DNA of 64,000 nt from Arthrobacter ramosus (GCF_039535095.1 NZ_BAAAWN010000001.1:1426001-1490000), one strand, 5' to 3'. Shown: positions 26,018-35,424, counted from the stretch's first letter. Made by a program: numbers and translations. Notes: generated by a model not told the origin, from the letters alone.

Positions 26018-26023
26018 TGAGCC

Positions 26024-26572
26024 ATGACACAGGGAAAACAGGCTGACACTGCAGGATTCACCGCAGGGACGCCGACTCCGGCAGCCACGGGTTGGCGCGC
26101 CGTCTTCGCTTTCCCGAATCCGGTCAATGAGTACGCCGCGAGGATCACGGCAGGGCTGGTGGTTCTTGCGGCGCTGGCCACCCTCGTGAGCGGCCTTGGC
26201 TGGGGACTCGTGCTGATCGCGGCCGGCTTCTGGCTGCGGGTATTGTTCGGGCCGAGGATCTCGCCGTTTGCCTTGCTATCCGTCAAGGTCCTGGCACCCA
26301 GGGTGGGTCCCGCCAAACTTGTCCCGGGGCCGCCCAAGCGTTTCGCACAGGGAATCGGTGCCGCGCTCAGCACAGCGGCCGTGGTCCTGTTCTTCGCCGG
26401 GTTTGCTGTAGGTGCCTGGATCCTGCTCGCCTTGCTGATTGTCGCGGCGTCCCTTGAGTCGTTTGCGGGATTCTGCCTTGGCTGCGCCATTTTTGGATTC
26501 CTGCAGAGGCACGGCCTCATCCCCGAGGGCGTCTGCGAAGCGTGCAACAACATCGCGCTTCGCAGGCTTTGA
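26024..26572 (+). CDS. DUF4395 membrane protein
   Basis: 182 aa. A polar N-terminus (1-25) leads to FPNPVNEYAARITAG, then about four membrane helices and the loop FAQGIGAALSTAAVVLFF. The C-terminal hallmark is FAGFCLGC followed by PEGVCEACNN. The two cysteine pairs (CLGC, CEAC) are typical of DUF4395 proteins, often linked with thioredoxin-like or sulfur-trafficking partners, though none is adjacent here. Function unknown. It converges on the ADP-ribosylglycohydrolase gene with a 12-bp gap. Confidence 0.88.
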   Translation: MTQGKQADTAGFTAGTPTPAATGWRAVFAFPNPVNEYAARITAGLVVLAALATLVSGLGWGLVLIAAGFWLRVLFGPRISPFALLSVKVLAPRVGPAKLVPGPPKRFAQGIGAALSTAAVVLFFAGFAVGAWILLALLIVAASLESFAGFCLGCAIFGFLQRHGLIPEGVCEACNNIALRRL

Positions 26573-26584
26573 GCCGCTTGCTTC

Positions 26585-27670
26585 CTAGCCGACTGTGACG
26601 GCGATCAGCCGCTGCGCCATCCCGCGGATGACGTCAGGAGCTTCGAGGGCTTCAAGCCACTCCGAGGGCAGGGCCTCTTCCCCATGGAGTGCCCCGAGGA
26701 TGTTGCCCGCGATCGAGGCGGTGGAGTCACTGTCACCGCTGTGGTTCAGCGCCACGGCTATGGCCTGGCGGAAATGGGCGGCCGGATCGCGCTGTGCCTC
26801 GGCTGCCGCCGAGGTCGCCAGCACCGCATACAGCCCGACGGCGAGTGCCTCCTCCGCGACCCAGCCTTCGCCCAGTTGCTCCGTGAGTTCTTCCGGGCTG
26901 AGCAACGTGCCGGCGGAAGACAATTCCAGCGCCTGGCGGAGGCGGTCCAGGAGCTCGGGAGCTGGATCCGGCAGTGCTGACACCACGCTCAGGGCATGCT
27001 CAGCGGCGGTCCGTACATCCGAGCCCGCGGTCAGTTTGTGCACCAGCACGCTGAAGGCACCCGCGCTTTGCCGCGCCGAAGGGTGTCCGTGGGTCAAGGA
27101 TGCGGCATCGGTGCTCAGCTTGTAGACCGTGGCTTCGGAAATATGCGGGACCAGGCCAAAGGGAGCGGACCGCATCACCGTGCCGCAGCCTTTGGACTCC
27201 GGATTGACGGGGCGAAACTTGGTCCCCATCTGGCCCGTGGCGAGTCCGCTCAGGCACGCCTTGCCCGGATGCCTGCGGTGCCGGAGTACCTCCTGGCTGT
27301 CGATCCAACGCGGTTGGGGAACGGGGGCCGACGACGGCAAAGCGACGCCCTGGGTAGCGAGCCATCGCAAGTAGGCGAGCCATAGACATGCCGTTTCATC
27401 CGCCGCTACGCCGTCGTTGGCCCACTCGAGGGCTTCCACGAGGCCGTCGACGGTGTACAGCGTCATCTGGGTGTCGTCCGAAAAGTGGCTGCCGCCGTCG
27501 AGCTGGCCGAAAGAGGTGAGGCCCGCGGTGCCGAAGCGGGAACGGATGGTGGCTACGTCGTCGAACTCGACGGCGTAGCCGAGCGAATCGCCCAAGGCGC
27601 CTCCCAGGAGGCAGCCGTGGACCCGGGACTCGAAGGATGGCGCGGCGGAGGGAGACGGTTCAGCACTCAT
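26585..27670 (-). CDS. ADP-ribosylglycohydrolase family protein
   Basis: 361 aa, cytosolic. The DraG/ARH metal-site motifs are present: GCLLGGALGDSLGYAVEF near the N-terminus, SDDTQMTLYTVDGL (about 64-77) and the C-terminal HSGDSDSTASIAGNILGALHG. KGCGTVMRSAPFGLVP lies between. The family removes ADP-ribose from proteins or nucleic acids with Mg2+. No ADP-ribosyltransferase or nitrogenase gene is nearby, so the target is unknown. The start MSAEPSPSAAP is at 27670. Confidence 0.9.
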   Translation of the reverse strand: MSAEPSPSAAPSFESRVHGCLLGGALGDSLGYAVEFDDVATIRSRFGTAGLTSFGQLDGGSHFSDDTQMTLYTVDGLVEALEWANDGVAADETACLWLAYLRWLATQGVALPSSAPVPQPRWIDSQEVLRHRRHPGKACLSGLATGQMGTKFRPVNPESKGCGTVMRSAPFGLVPHISEATVYKLSTDAASLTHGHPSARQSAGAFSVLVHKLTAGSDVRTAAEHALSVVSALPDPAPELLDRLRQALELSSAGTLLSPEELTEQLGEGWVAEEALAVGLYAVLATSAAAEAQRDPAAHFRQAIAVALNHSGDSDSTASIAGNILGALHGEEALPSEWLEALEAPDVIRGMAQRLIAVTVG

Positions 27671-27747
27671 AGTGGTAATTTACCGTGGCTGCATCGCCGG
27701 CCTTCACCTGCCCACTGATACGGTGGCTCGTGAACCAGGAGGCAGTG

Positions 27748-28104
27748 ATGCGTGAACCCGCGTGGCGGAAAACCGGGAAGACCCCGGACTACAGATTCTC
27801 CCTCGCAAACGAGCGGACTTTCCTTGCGTGGATCCGTACGTCGTTGGCGCTGCTGGCTGGTGCCGTCGCCATCGATCAGCTTGCCCCGAACATCGCGCCA
27901 CAGCCCGTGCGCATTGTCCTGTGCGTCGTGCTTTCCATGATCGGTGCGGGCCTCGCGACCCTTGCCTACCGGCGGTGGGCGCAGATGGAGGCAGCCATGC
28001 GCAACGACCAGGCCCTGCCGTTCTCACGGGTCATGCTGCTCATGACCATCGTGGTTGCCGTGGCAGCCTTCACCTTTGCCGTGCTGATCCTGGTGGCGCG
28101 TTGA
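27748..28104 (+). CDS. DUF202 membrane protein (first of a pair)
   Basis: 118 aa. The DUF202 signature DYRFSLANERTFLAWIRTSLALLAGAVAIDQ sits at the N-terminal helix, with three membrane helices in total. The start ATG 27748 has a perfect AGGAGG five bases before it; the frame is open further upstream but without a ribosome site. The last 4 nt (TTGA) form the start of the next gene, another DUF202 protein, so the two probably act together in the membrane. Function unknown; relatives include SPX-associated VTC-type subunits in eukaryotes. Confidence 0.9.
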   Translation: MREPAWRKTGKTPDYRFSLANERTFLAWIRTSLALLAGAVAIDQLAPNIAPQPVRIVLCVVLSMIGAGLATLAYRRWAQMEAAMRNDQALPFSRVMLLMTIVVAVAAFTFAVLILVAR

Positions 28105-28451
28105 CCGTTGACGCCAGGGACCAGGGGCTGCAACCGGAGCGCACCACGCTCGCTTGGCGCCGGACCCTGATTTCGCTTCTGGTGGTGGACCTCTTCATCT
28201 GGCGCAGGTGGTTGACGGCCAAGTCCGGCGCGGGGCAACTGCCCACCGGGATACCGGGGCTCGACTACCAAGGCATCTGCGCCCTGACTGCCGCCGCAGC
28301 GACGATCGTCCTGGGCTGCGTTGTCTGGGTCAGGTCACATCAGTTGCACCACGGCGCGGAAGAAGCGTCGGCTGTCTTGATGCTTGCAAGCGCCGTGTCC
28401 ATCATCTCGCTCGCCTGCGCTGCGGTCGCCGCAATCGCGTTGGGCGGCTAG
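28101..28451 (+). CDS. DUF202 membrane protein (second of a pair)
   Basis: 116 aa. Begins at TTG 28101 (LTVDARDQGLQPERTTLAWRRTLISLLVVDLF), overlapping the first DUF202 gene by TTGA. PERTTLAWRRT is the family hallmark. Three membrane helices are predicted, with the histidine-containing loop RSHQLHHGAEE. Coupled translation suggests a heteromer with the 27748 product. There is no catalytic motif. TTG is the only start codon before the conserved part that gives gene coupling. Confidence 0.86.
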   Translation: MTVDARDQGLQPERTTLAWRRTLISLLVVDLFIWRRWLTAKSGAGQLPTGIPGLDYQGICALTAAAATIVLGCVVWVRSHQLHHGAEEASAVLMLASAVSIISLACAAVAAIALGG

Positions 28452-28597
28452 GCTCGGATTCAGGAAGCGTCCAGACTCGGCTGACAGGATGCTGCAGGGC
28501 AAGACCGCGGTCCGCTGCATGGCTTTCTTGTCGCCGTGCCTGGAGCGTTCGCCTCCGTAACAGACCACCCGAACTTCGAACTAAGGAATCCCTCGAG

Positions 28598-29524
28598 ATG
28601 ACTACAACTGTGTCCACTCCCTCCTCCCGCGGTACCGGGCTCCTTGCCCGGGCTTCCGCTGAAGCTCTGGGGACGCTGTTCCTTGTGGTTATTGGCCTGG
28701 GTGTGCTGATCTTCATCAACCCCCAGGCGGTTCCGATGCCGGCGTCGCTGGCCAGTGGCCTGACCGTTACGGCTGCGATGCTTGCCTTCGGGTACCTGTC
28801 GGGCGGACACTTCAACCCGGCCATCACGGTTGGTCACTTGGTTGCCGGCCGGATGAAGCTTGTGGATGGGGCCGCGTACCTTGGGGCCCAGATTGTGGGC
28901 GGTTTGCTGGGCGCACTGGCGATTTTCGCCGTCGTGCGAACGGTCCCCGGGATCACTGACAGCCGCACCGTCTTTGACACGGCAACCTCCGGCTTCGGTA
29001 CGCATTCGAGCTTCCAGGTTCCCGTGACCGGCGTGATGCTCATTGAGGTCCTCGGCGCTGCGCTCCTCGTGGGTGTCTTCCTCGGCGTCACCGCCCGGCG
29101 CAATCCCAGCAAGATCGCGGCACCGTTCGCCGTCGGCCTGACCGTCGCAGTCCTGCTCCAGTTGGGCCAATCCACCGGCAACCTTGCCTTCAACCCGGCC
29201 CGTGCCACTGCGTCCGCCATCTTCAGCTCCAGCTGGGCAGTGGAGCAGCTCTGGCTCTTCTGGGTCGCGCCGCTGGTGGGCGCGGCGATCGCAGGCCTCA
29301 TCTTCCGTGGTTTCGGCGAAACTGCTCCGGCAGTCGTGGCAGAGGTCGAAGAACCCTTGCCGGCCGACGGCTGGGACGAAAAGTCCGACGACGACGCTGA
29401 AGCGGCTGTCCCGGAAGGTGCGGCCGAGGTTTCCACGCCGGCTGCGGCGCCCGCCGCGGCTCCCGCCGAAGTGAAGCCCGACGTCGACCCCGCCCGTGAC
29501 TTCTTCGACGGCAAGCGGGGCTGA
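28598..29524 (+). CDS. Aquaporin (MIP family)
   Basis: 308 aa, six membrane helices plus two half-helices. The NPA boxes are GGHFNPAITVG and NLAFNPARATAS, so both pore signatures are intact. The arginine after the second NPA and the N-terminal EALGTLFLVVIGLG fit an AqpZ-like water channel. An unusual C-terminal tail of about 60 residues, rich in Ala, Pro, Glu and Asp, is likely cytoplasmic and disordered. The start at ATG 28598 (MTTTVSTPSSRG) is chosen by the family N-terminus and a weak AAGGA upstream; the longer open frame is an overlap artefact. Confidence 0.92.
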   Translation: MTTTVSTPSSRGTGLLARASAEALGTLFLVVIGLGVLIFINPQAVPMPASLASGLTVTAAMLAFGYLSGGHFNPAITVGHLVAGRMKLVDGAAYLGAQIVGGLLGALAIFAVVRTVPGITDSRTVFDTATSGFGTHSSFQVPVTGVMLIEVLGAALLVGVFLGVTARRNPSKIAAPFAVGLTVAVLLQLGQSTGNLAFNPARATASAIFSSSWAVEQLWLFWVAPLVGAAIAGLIFRGFGETAPAVVAEVEEPLPADGWDEKSDDDAEAAVPEGAAEVSTPAAAPAAAPAEVKPDVDPARDFFDGKRG

Positions 29525-29602
29525 CGCAGGAATTCAGCTGTCCGGAAGGCCCTGTTACGGCCGGTGCCGCCGCGCCGCGCCAATAATGTCCGTGCCTCCA
29601 GT

Positions 29603-29608
29603 TAGCTT
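29603..29608 (+). promoter_or_regulatory. -10 element of sbcDC (leaderless type)
   Basis: TAGCTT, 6 nt before the ATG at 29615. Confidence 0.5.
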
Positions 29609-29614
29609 GAAAAC

Positions 29615-30802
29615 ATGAGGCTTTTGCACACTTCGGATTGGCATCTGGGACGCTCGTTCCATGGCGTGGGGATGCTTGACGCCCAGCGCAACTTCATTGA
29701 GCAATTGCTGGCGGTCATCCGGGAACAGTCGGTGGACGTCGTCCTGATCGCGGGGGACGTCTACGACCGAGCCCTTCCCGGCCTGGATGTCGTGAAGCTT
29801 CTTGACGACGCCCTCGTGCGGATTACGGACGCTGGAGCCAAAGTGGTGCTGACAAGCGGCAACCACGATTCCGCGATCCGCCTTGGTTTCGCTTCACGCC
29901 TGCTGGAGCGCGGGGGAGTCCATCTGCGGACCCGCGTAGAGGATCTCGATTCCCCTGTCCTGTTTCCACTGGATAGCAATGACCGTGCAGCCCGGACGGG
30001 CGCCCCGGTGCTTGCCGTCTACGGTATTCCGTACCTTGAACCGAGGCTTGTCGCCGAACGGCTCGGTACCCAAACTGCGAGCCACTTTGACGTCACGCAG
30101 GCCGCGGTGCAGCTCATCCGTGAGGATATTGCCCGGAGAAGCGAGACCGGACCGGTGCACTCCGTTGTGCTGGCACACACCTTCGCGAGCGGCGGCATCA
30201 CCTCGGACAGCGAACGCGATTTGAGCATCGGAGGTTTAGGGGCAGTGCCCCTGGATCTCTTCGATGGCTTCGGCTACACGGCACTTGGACATCTGCACGG
30301 GAGGCAGGAACTTTCGGAGCACGTCCGGTATTCGGGTTCGCCGCTGGCCTATTCGTTCTCCGAGGCCAAGCATCGCAAGGGTGCATGGCTGATTGACGTC
30401 GGCGACGACGGTGTTGAGGGCGTCGAGGAAATTCTGTGGAAAGCACCACGGGAGCTGGCGATTCTCCGCGGGAGGCTCGCTGAGCTTTTGGAATCAGGGG
30501 AGTATTCCTGGGCCGAGACTGCGTATTGCCAGGTCACCCTCACGGACTCCGCGCGGCCGGCGCAGGCCATGGAACAGCTGCGTGCCCGGTTCCCGGACAC
30601 ACTGGTGCTGGGCTTTGATCCTGAAGACGCCGCGGGAAAGGTCAAAGCCAGCTATAGCAGCAGGCTCGCAGAGGCCGAGGACGATCTGGGTGTTTGCTGC
30701 GGCTTCCTTGACCATGTGCGTGGAAGGCCGGCTGACGAGGCTGAACTTTCCGCCCTTCGTGAAGCCTTGGAAGCGGTCCGGTTGGAAGGGGCAGAGCTGT
30801 GA
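29615..30802 (+). CDS. sbcD: Exonuclease SbcCD subunit D
   Basis: 395-aa Mre11-type metallophosphoesterase nuclease. The metal-site motifs run in order: HTSDWHLGRSFHG (D8, H10), AGDVYDRALPG, TSGNHDSAIRLG, LAHTFASGG and ALGHLHGRQ. With SbcC it opens DNA hairpins and protein-blocked ends. Its stop overlaps the sbcC start (GTGA). The start ATG 29615 follows a TAGCTT hexamer at 6 nt, so the transcript is probably leaderless. Confidence 0.96.
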   Translation: MRLLHTSDWHLGRSFHGVGMLDAQRNFIEQLLAVIREQSVDVVLIAGDVYDRALPGLDVVKLLDDALVRITDAGAKVVLTSGNHDSAIRLGFASRLLERGGVHLRTRVEDLDSPVLFPLDSNDRAARTGAPVLAVYGIPYLEPRLVAERLGTQTASHFDVTQAAVQLIREDIARRSETGPVHSVVLAHTFASGGITSDSERDLSIGGLGAVPLDLFDGFGYTALGHLHGRQELSEHVRYSGSPLAYSFSEAKHRKGAWLIDVGDDGVEGVEEILWKAPRELAILRGRLAELLESGEYSWAETAYCQVTLTDSARPAQAMEQLRARFPDTLVLGFDPEDAAGKVKASYSSRLAEAEDDLGVCCGFLDHVRGRPADEAELSALREALEAVRLEGAEL

Positions 30803-33800
30803 GGATCCACCGCCTTGAAATTGAGGCTTTCGGGCCGTTTGCCGGAGTTCAATCGATCGATTTCGATCAGCTGGGGGCCCAGGGACTGTTCCTCTTGAAC
30901 GGTGCCACCGGCGCGGGAAAGACGAGTGTGCTCGACGCTATCTGCTTTGCGCTGTATGGCTCGGTGCCGGGAGCCCGCCAGGACGGAAAACGCTTGCGGA
31001 GCGACCACGCGGAACCGGCAGCGGAGCCGCGGGTCGTCTGCGAATTCTCGGCGCGCGGAAGGCGCTTCGAGGTCACCCGCTCCCCGGCGTGGGACAGGCC
31101 AAGTGCCCGTGGGCGCAAGGGCTTCACCACCCAGCAGGCCAAAACGCTTCTGCGCGAACGGGTCAATGGCTCGTGGGAAGAAAAGACCTCCCGCAACGAC
31201 GAAGCCGGCATGGAAATCGGTGACGTCCTGGGGATGGACCGGGAACAGTTCACCAGAGTGGTCATGCTCCCGCAGGGAGACTTCGCGGCTTTCCTGCGTT
31301 CCAAGGCGTCCGACCGGCTGGATCTTCTGCAGAAGCTCTTCGGAACCCAGCGTTTTGAAGCGATCGAGCAGCAGTTGGCACTCCAAGCAAACGCCGCGCG
31401 CGCAAAAGTGCAGGACAACCAGAACGCACTTCAGTTGCTCGTGCAGCGGGCGGAGGCGGAGTACGCGCAGCTGGGCATCGAAGAGGCAGCCGACCCGGAT
31501 CTCGATGACTCCGGATCCAGTGAGTCCACGCCTGAACTTTCGCTCGGGAAGCTCGAGGCCCGGGCCCGGGCCGAATCTCTTGAGCGGCAGCAAGCTGCCG
31601 GCTCCGCGGATGCCGTCCGGCTTCAGTTGGCCGACAAGCTCAACTCTGCTCGGGAACGGGTTCAACGGCACGCGAAGCTCGACGCCGCCGCGCGCCGGCA
31701 CGAATCGCTCTCCGCACGGGCGGCAGAAGTGCAGGAATTCCGCGAGCGACTTGGACGCCACCGGAAAGCCGCCGTCCTCGGCGGACAGCTCGACGCCGTA
31801 GATCGCGCCGCGATGGCCCTCGACCTGGCGGGCTCGAAGGCGGAGTCGGCGACGGCGAAGCTGCTTGCCGCCTCTCTTGACGTGAGCGACCCTGGCACCT
31901 CGCTGGCCAGGATTCACGAGACGATGGCTGTTGTGGAGGCCAGGGCCGGGGACGAACAAAAGCTCGAGGACATCACCGCAAGGCTTGATGCGCTCGACCT
32001 CGCTGCACGGCAGCGGGAGTCGGCCAAAGCGGCGCGGTCCCTTGCTTTGGCCGGGCTTCGCTCGGAGGCGGTTGCCTTGGAAGGCGAGCTGGGCCCGCTG
32101 GAAGTGGCGGCTTTGGAGCTGCCCCTCCGCGAAAGCGGAGCCGCGGCAGCGCGGAACGCCGTCATGACCGTAGCCCGCTACGCAGGCGCCCTTGATTCCC
32201 TGTCCGCGGCAGTGAAGCGCCACGCCTTTGCCCGGGCGCTTTCCCAGGACCTCCGACAACTCTGGCTGGATCTCCGAGAAACCCGCTTGGCCAATGCCGC
32301 CGCCGAGCTCGCCGCAAAGCTGCATGACGGCGAAGCATGCCCTGTCTGCGGAAGCTCCGAGCACCCTTCTCCGGCGCCAGCCGGGTTAACCGCCCTGGCC
32401 CTTGCCGAGGAAGAGCAATCCGCCCACGAACGCTATGACGAGAGCGAGCATGAACTTCTCCAAGCGGCAGGCGAGCTAGCGTCGGCCGAGCAGGAAGTTG
32501 CCGTGCTCGCCGCCCAGGGCGGAAACATCGATCCAAAGGAAGCCGCTTCGGCGGAGGCCTTGGCCAAAGACGCCCTGGCCTCGGCGCGTTCCGCCGTCGA
32601 CGGGCTCAAACGGGGCAAGGCAGACCTCGCCCGCATGACGGAGCGAATTGCCCGCTTGGAGGAAGAACAACTTCAGGAGGACACTGCTGCGGCGCAGGCC
32701 GGGTCCACCATGGTCCTGCTAGGCGAACAACGTGAGTCCCTGGAGACCTTGCTTCGCGGGCTGCGTGATGGCTTCGACACGCTGCACGGCCGGATTGAGG
32801 CCCTGACCAGGCACCGCGAGCTACTGCAGTCCGCTGTGGCTGCAGGCGTGCAGCTGGAACGTGCCCGGGAGGCTTTGGACGATGCGTCCACGGCCTTGGA
32901 AAGCGCCCTTTCAGCGCACGGATTCGACACCGCGGAGGCTGCGCGGCTCGAAATCCTCGACGAGCAGATCGCCGCCCGGCTCGACGAAACGATCAGGTCC
33001 GCGGAGACCGAGAGCGCCCGGCTCGCGGAACTCTTTGAGTCCGAGGATCTTGTGCTCGCTGCCAAGGAAGTGCAGATCGGGGAGGTGCCCCTGACCGCCG
33101 TCGGGCTCGCCGCCCTCGAACAGGAGGCCGGACAGGCTGGAGAAACGGCCCGCCGCCTGGATCTTGCTGCGGGACTCGCTGCCCGGACGGTGACCAGCCT
33201 GGCTGTGATCCGCTCGCAGTACGAAGAAGCTGCGGCCTCCGGGCGCGGCCCCCGCGAACGCGCCCGGGTACTCAACGAGCTCGCCGAAACTGCCAGAGGG
33301 GCAGGCGATAACGGCTACAAGATGAGCCTCAACAGCTATGTCCTGGCTGCCCGGCTCGAACAAGTCGCGGCAGCGGCGTCGGAGCGGCTTATCGCCATGA
33401 GCGATGGCCGGTACACGCTGGAGCACACGGACGCCAAGGCAGCCCGGGGCGCGAAATCCGGCTTGGGCCTGGAAGTCGTGGATGAGTGGACAGGCCAGCG
33501 GCGGGACACTGCCACACTGTCCGGAGGGGAGTCGTTCATGGCTTCGCTCGCGTTGGCCCTGGGGCTCGCGGATGTGGTTCAACAGGAGGCGGGCGGTGTA
33601 GACATCGAAACCTTGTTCGTGGATGAGGGCTTCGGGAGCCTTGACGAGCAATCCCTCGAGCAGGTCATGGATGCACTGGAGGGACTGCGCGACGGCGGCA
33701 GGGTAGTGGGGCTGGTCAGCCACGTTGCAGAGATGAAGCAGAGAATCAGCAGCCAGCTGCAGGTAATCAAGAACCGGAACGGCTCCACCGTGCGAATCGT

Positions 33801-33819
33801 CGACGCCGCGGCAGCCTAG
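30799..33819 (+). CDS. sbcC: Exonuclease SbcCD subunit C (Rad50-like ATPase)
   Basis: 1006 aa. Walker A is GATGAGKTSVLDAICFALYG (from about residue 35). Two long coiled-coil arms flank the zinc hook CPVC (C514/C517). The C-terminal lobe has the signature LSGGESFMASLALALG (about 906) and Walker B/D-loop LFVDEGFGSLDEQSLEQV. It forms the ATP-driven complex with SbcD, to which it is coupled by a GTGA overlap. Length and layout are normal. Confidence 0.96.
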   Translation: MRIHRLEIEAFGPFAGVQSIDFDQLGAQGLFLLNGATGAGKTSVLDAICFALYGSVPGARQDGKRLRSDHAEPAAEPRVVCEFSARGRRFEVTRSPAWDRPSARGRKGFTTQQAKTLLRERVNGSWEEKTSRNDEAGMEIGDVLGMDREQFTRVVMLPQGDFAAFLRSKASDRLDLLQKLFGTQRFEAIEQQLALQANAARAKVQDNQNALQLLVQRAEAEYAQLGIEEAADPDLDDSGSSESTPELSLGKLEARARAESLERQQAAGSADAVRLQLADKLNSARERVQRHAKLDAAARRHESLSARAAEVQEFRERLGRHRKAAVLGGQLDAVDRAAMALDLAGSKAESATAKLLAASLDVSDPGTSLARIHETMAVVEARAGDEQKLEDITARLDALDLAARQRESAKAARSLALAGLRSEAVALEGELGPLEVAALELPLRESGAAAARNAVMTVARYAGALDSLSAAVKRHAFARALSQDLRQLWLDLRETRLANAAAELAAKLHDGEACPVCGSSEHPSPAPAGLTALALAEEEQSAHERYDESEHELLQAAGELASAEQEVAVLAAQGGNIDPKEAASAEALAKDALASARSAVDGLKRGKADLARMTERIARLEEEQLQEDTAAAQAGSTMVLLGEQRESLETLLRGLRDGFDTLHGRIEALTRHRELLQSAVAAGVQLERAREALDDASTALESALSAHGFDTAEAARLEILDEQIAARLDETIRSAETESARLAELFESEDLVLAAKEVQIGEVPLTAVGLAALEQEAGQAGETARRLDLAAGLAARTVTSLAVIRSQYEEAAASGRGPRERARVLNELAETARGAGDNGYKMSLNSYVLAARLEQVAAAASERLIAMSDGRYTLEHTDAKAARGAKSGLGLEVVDEWTGQRRDTATLSGGESFMASLALALGLADVVQQEAGGVDIETLFVDEGFGSLDEQSLEQVMDALEGLRDGGRVVGLVSHVAEMKQRISSQLQVIKNRNGSTVRIVDAAAA

Positions 33820-33908
33820 GGCGGCCCGTCCGGTAGACTTGGAGGGTTACACCGGGTTGCGCGCATCGGGAGGAGGGACGATGCGCACCATTCAGCGAAC
33901 CCGGAATC

Positions 33909-35327
33909 ATGAACTCCTCCCCACAGAACTCCGCGGCGAACACCGCGCTCCAGGCTGCCCCTTCATTTCCTTCTGCGCCCCCGTCGGCCGCGCCACGCCG
34001 TTCGCGTCTACCTGGACGCTTCGCCCGCTTGCCCGAGCTCGCCGGCCGCAACTTCCTGCCGCTGGGACTCTTCGCGAGGCTGCCCCTCGCCATGCTGACC
34101 GTCGGCACCCTCACCCTGGTCACAGCTGTGAGCCATTCTTATGCCATCGGCGGCCTCGCTGCCGGAGCCGTCGGCATCGGATCGGCCTTGGGAGCGCCGG
34201 TACTCGGCTCGCTCGCTGACCGTTCAGGCCAGCGCCCTGTCCTGCTCGTAGCCGCGGCTGTCAACGCAGTGACCGTCATAGCATTGCTCGTTGCCGCGTA
34301 CCTGACTCCCGATTTCAACGCCCCCACGGACGCGATCGCCATTTTGGTGACGGCTTTCCTCGCCGGAGCGAGTTGCCCGCAGGTGGGGCCCATGGCCCGT
34401 GTCCGTTGGATGGCCCTGACTACCCGGAACCTGAACACCCGGAATTCGAAGCCCGGCGCCGGGGAAAATGCCGCCGCTACTGGAAGTGTGGCGTCCTGCC
34501 GCGCAGACCTTGATACCGCGTTGTCATACGAGGGAACCGCGGACGAAGTCACGTTCGTCCTCGGTCCCGCGCTGGTCGGAATTCTCGCGAGCCTCGTAGC
34601 CCCTTGGCTTCCGCTCGCGTTGGCGGCCGTCCTTACGGCCACCCTCGTCCCGGCTTTCGCGGTGCATCCTTCACAATTGGCTGTGGTGCCGGCTAAGCGC
34701 AAGGCGCGCACCGGCGTCGGGAGCGTCCCTGCGGAGCAGAAGTCAAGTGTCCGATCGTTGGCCTGGCTGAAGGTCGCTGTTCCGGTGCTGGCCATGGTCT
34801 GCATGGGAACATTCTTTGGTGCGACGCAGAATGCGTTGAGCGCTTTCTCCGCCCAGTTCGCCACGGCGGAAATTGCGGGGCTGATGTATTCCGTCATGGG
34901 CCTGAGCTCGGCCGTCGCTGCGCTGTCTGTTGCCTATTGGCCGCAGCGCTTCGGGCTTGCGATCCGTTGGGTGCTCGCCGCGGCAGCGATGGCGGCGTTT
35001 TCTCTCCTGTTGTTCCTTCCGGCCGGGATCTGGGCGATGGTCATCGTTCTTTTGGTGCTCGGAATTCCCGTGGGACCCGTGATGGTGACGGTCTTCAGCA
35101 TCGGGGGAGTCGTGGCGCCGGCCGGTCGTATGGCCACCGTGATGACCGCCCTGGCTAGCGGCATCGTCGCGGGCACGGCGTTGGGCGCCTACCTTGCCGG
35201 CCAGTTGGCCCAAACCCAAGGTCCCGCGGCGGCATTTGTGGTGTCCACGGCCGCTTCGGGTGCACTTCTGGTGCTCGGCATCGTTGCAGGACTGGTCCTC
35301 CGGCGCAGGCCAAGCACCCAACAATAA
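33909..35327 (+). CDS. MFS transporter
   Basis: 472 aa, about 12 membrane helices. After a polar N-terminus (about 1-50) come FLPLGLFARLPLAMLTVGTLTLV and LGSLADRSGQRPVLLVAAA, the motif-A loop between helices 2 and 3. A long cytoplasmic loop (about 170-205 and 255-280) separates the halves. The substrate is unknown. The ATG at 33909 has no ribosome site of its own; AGGAGG with an ATG (33881) lies 28 nt upstream but in another frame, so initiation here is odd (see findings). It ends at a large palindrome. Confidence 0.85.
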   Translation: MNSSPQNSAANTALQAAPSFPSAPPSAAPRRSRLPGRFARLPELAGRNFLPLGLFARLPLAMLTVGTLTLVTAVSHSYAIGGLAAGAVGIGSALGAPVLGSLADRSGQRPVLLVAAAVNAVTVIALLVAAYLTPDFNAPTDAIAILVTAFLAGASCPQVGPMARVRWMALTTRNLNTRNSKPGAGENAAATGSVASCRADLDTALSYEGTADEVTFVLGPALVGILASLVAPWLPLALAAVLTATLVPAFAVHPSQLAVVPAKRKARTGVGSVPAEQKSSVRSLAWLKVAVPVLAMVCMGTFFGATQNALSAFSAQFATAEIAGLMYSVMGLSSAVAALSVAYWPQRFGLAIRWVLAAAAMAAFSLLLFLPAGIWAMVIVLLVLGIPVGPVMVTVFSIGGVVAPAGRMATVMTALASGIVAGTALGAYLAGQLAQTQGPAAAFVVSTAASGALLVLGIVAGLVLRRRPSTQQ

Positions 35328-35424
35328 CAACGCTCGCTCACTTATGGGCCACTTTTTGGTAACCCTCGCTCAGATCATCTGAAAGAGCGTTCCCGGTTTT
35401 GGCCTTAAAAGTGAGCGAGCGTTG
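35328..35424. terminator. 97-bp palindromic element, bidirectional terminator
   Basis: Outer arms 35328-35343 and 35409-35424 (caacgctcgctcactt and complement) are perfect over 16 nt. The interior pairs again imperfectly and closes on TCAGAT-c-ATCTGA. It lies between the convergent MFS and IclR genes. It is larger than a plain terminator and looks like a repeated intergenic palindrome. Confidence 0.7.

Noticed and set aside
30652..32364. A 570-codon minus-strand frame
   Set aside because: It is antisense to the sbcC gene, which has complete Rad50 motifs.
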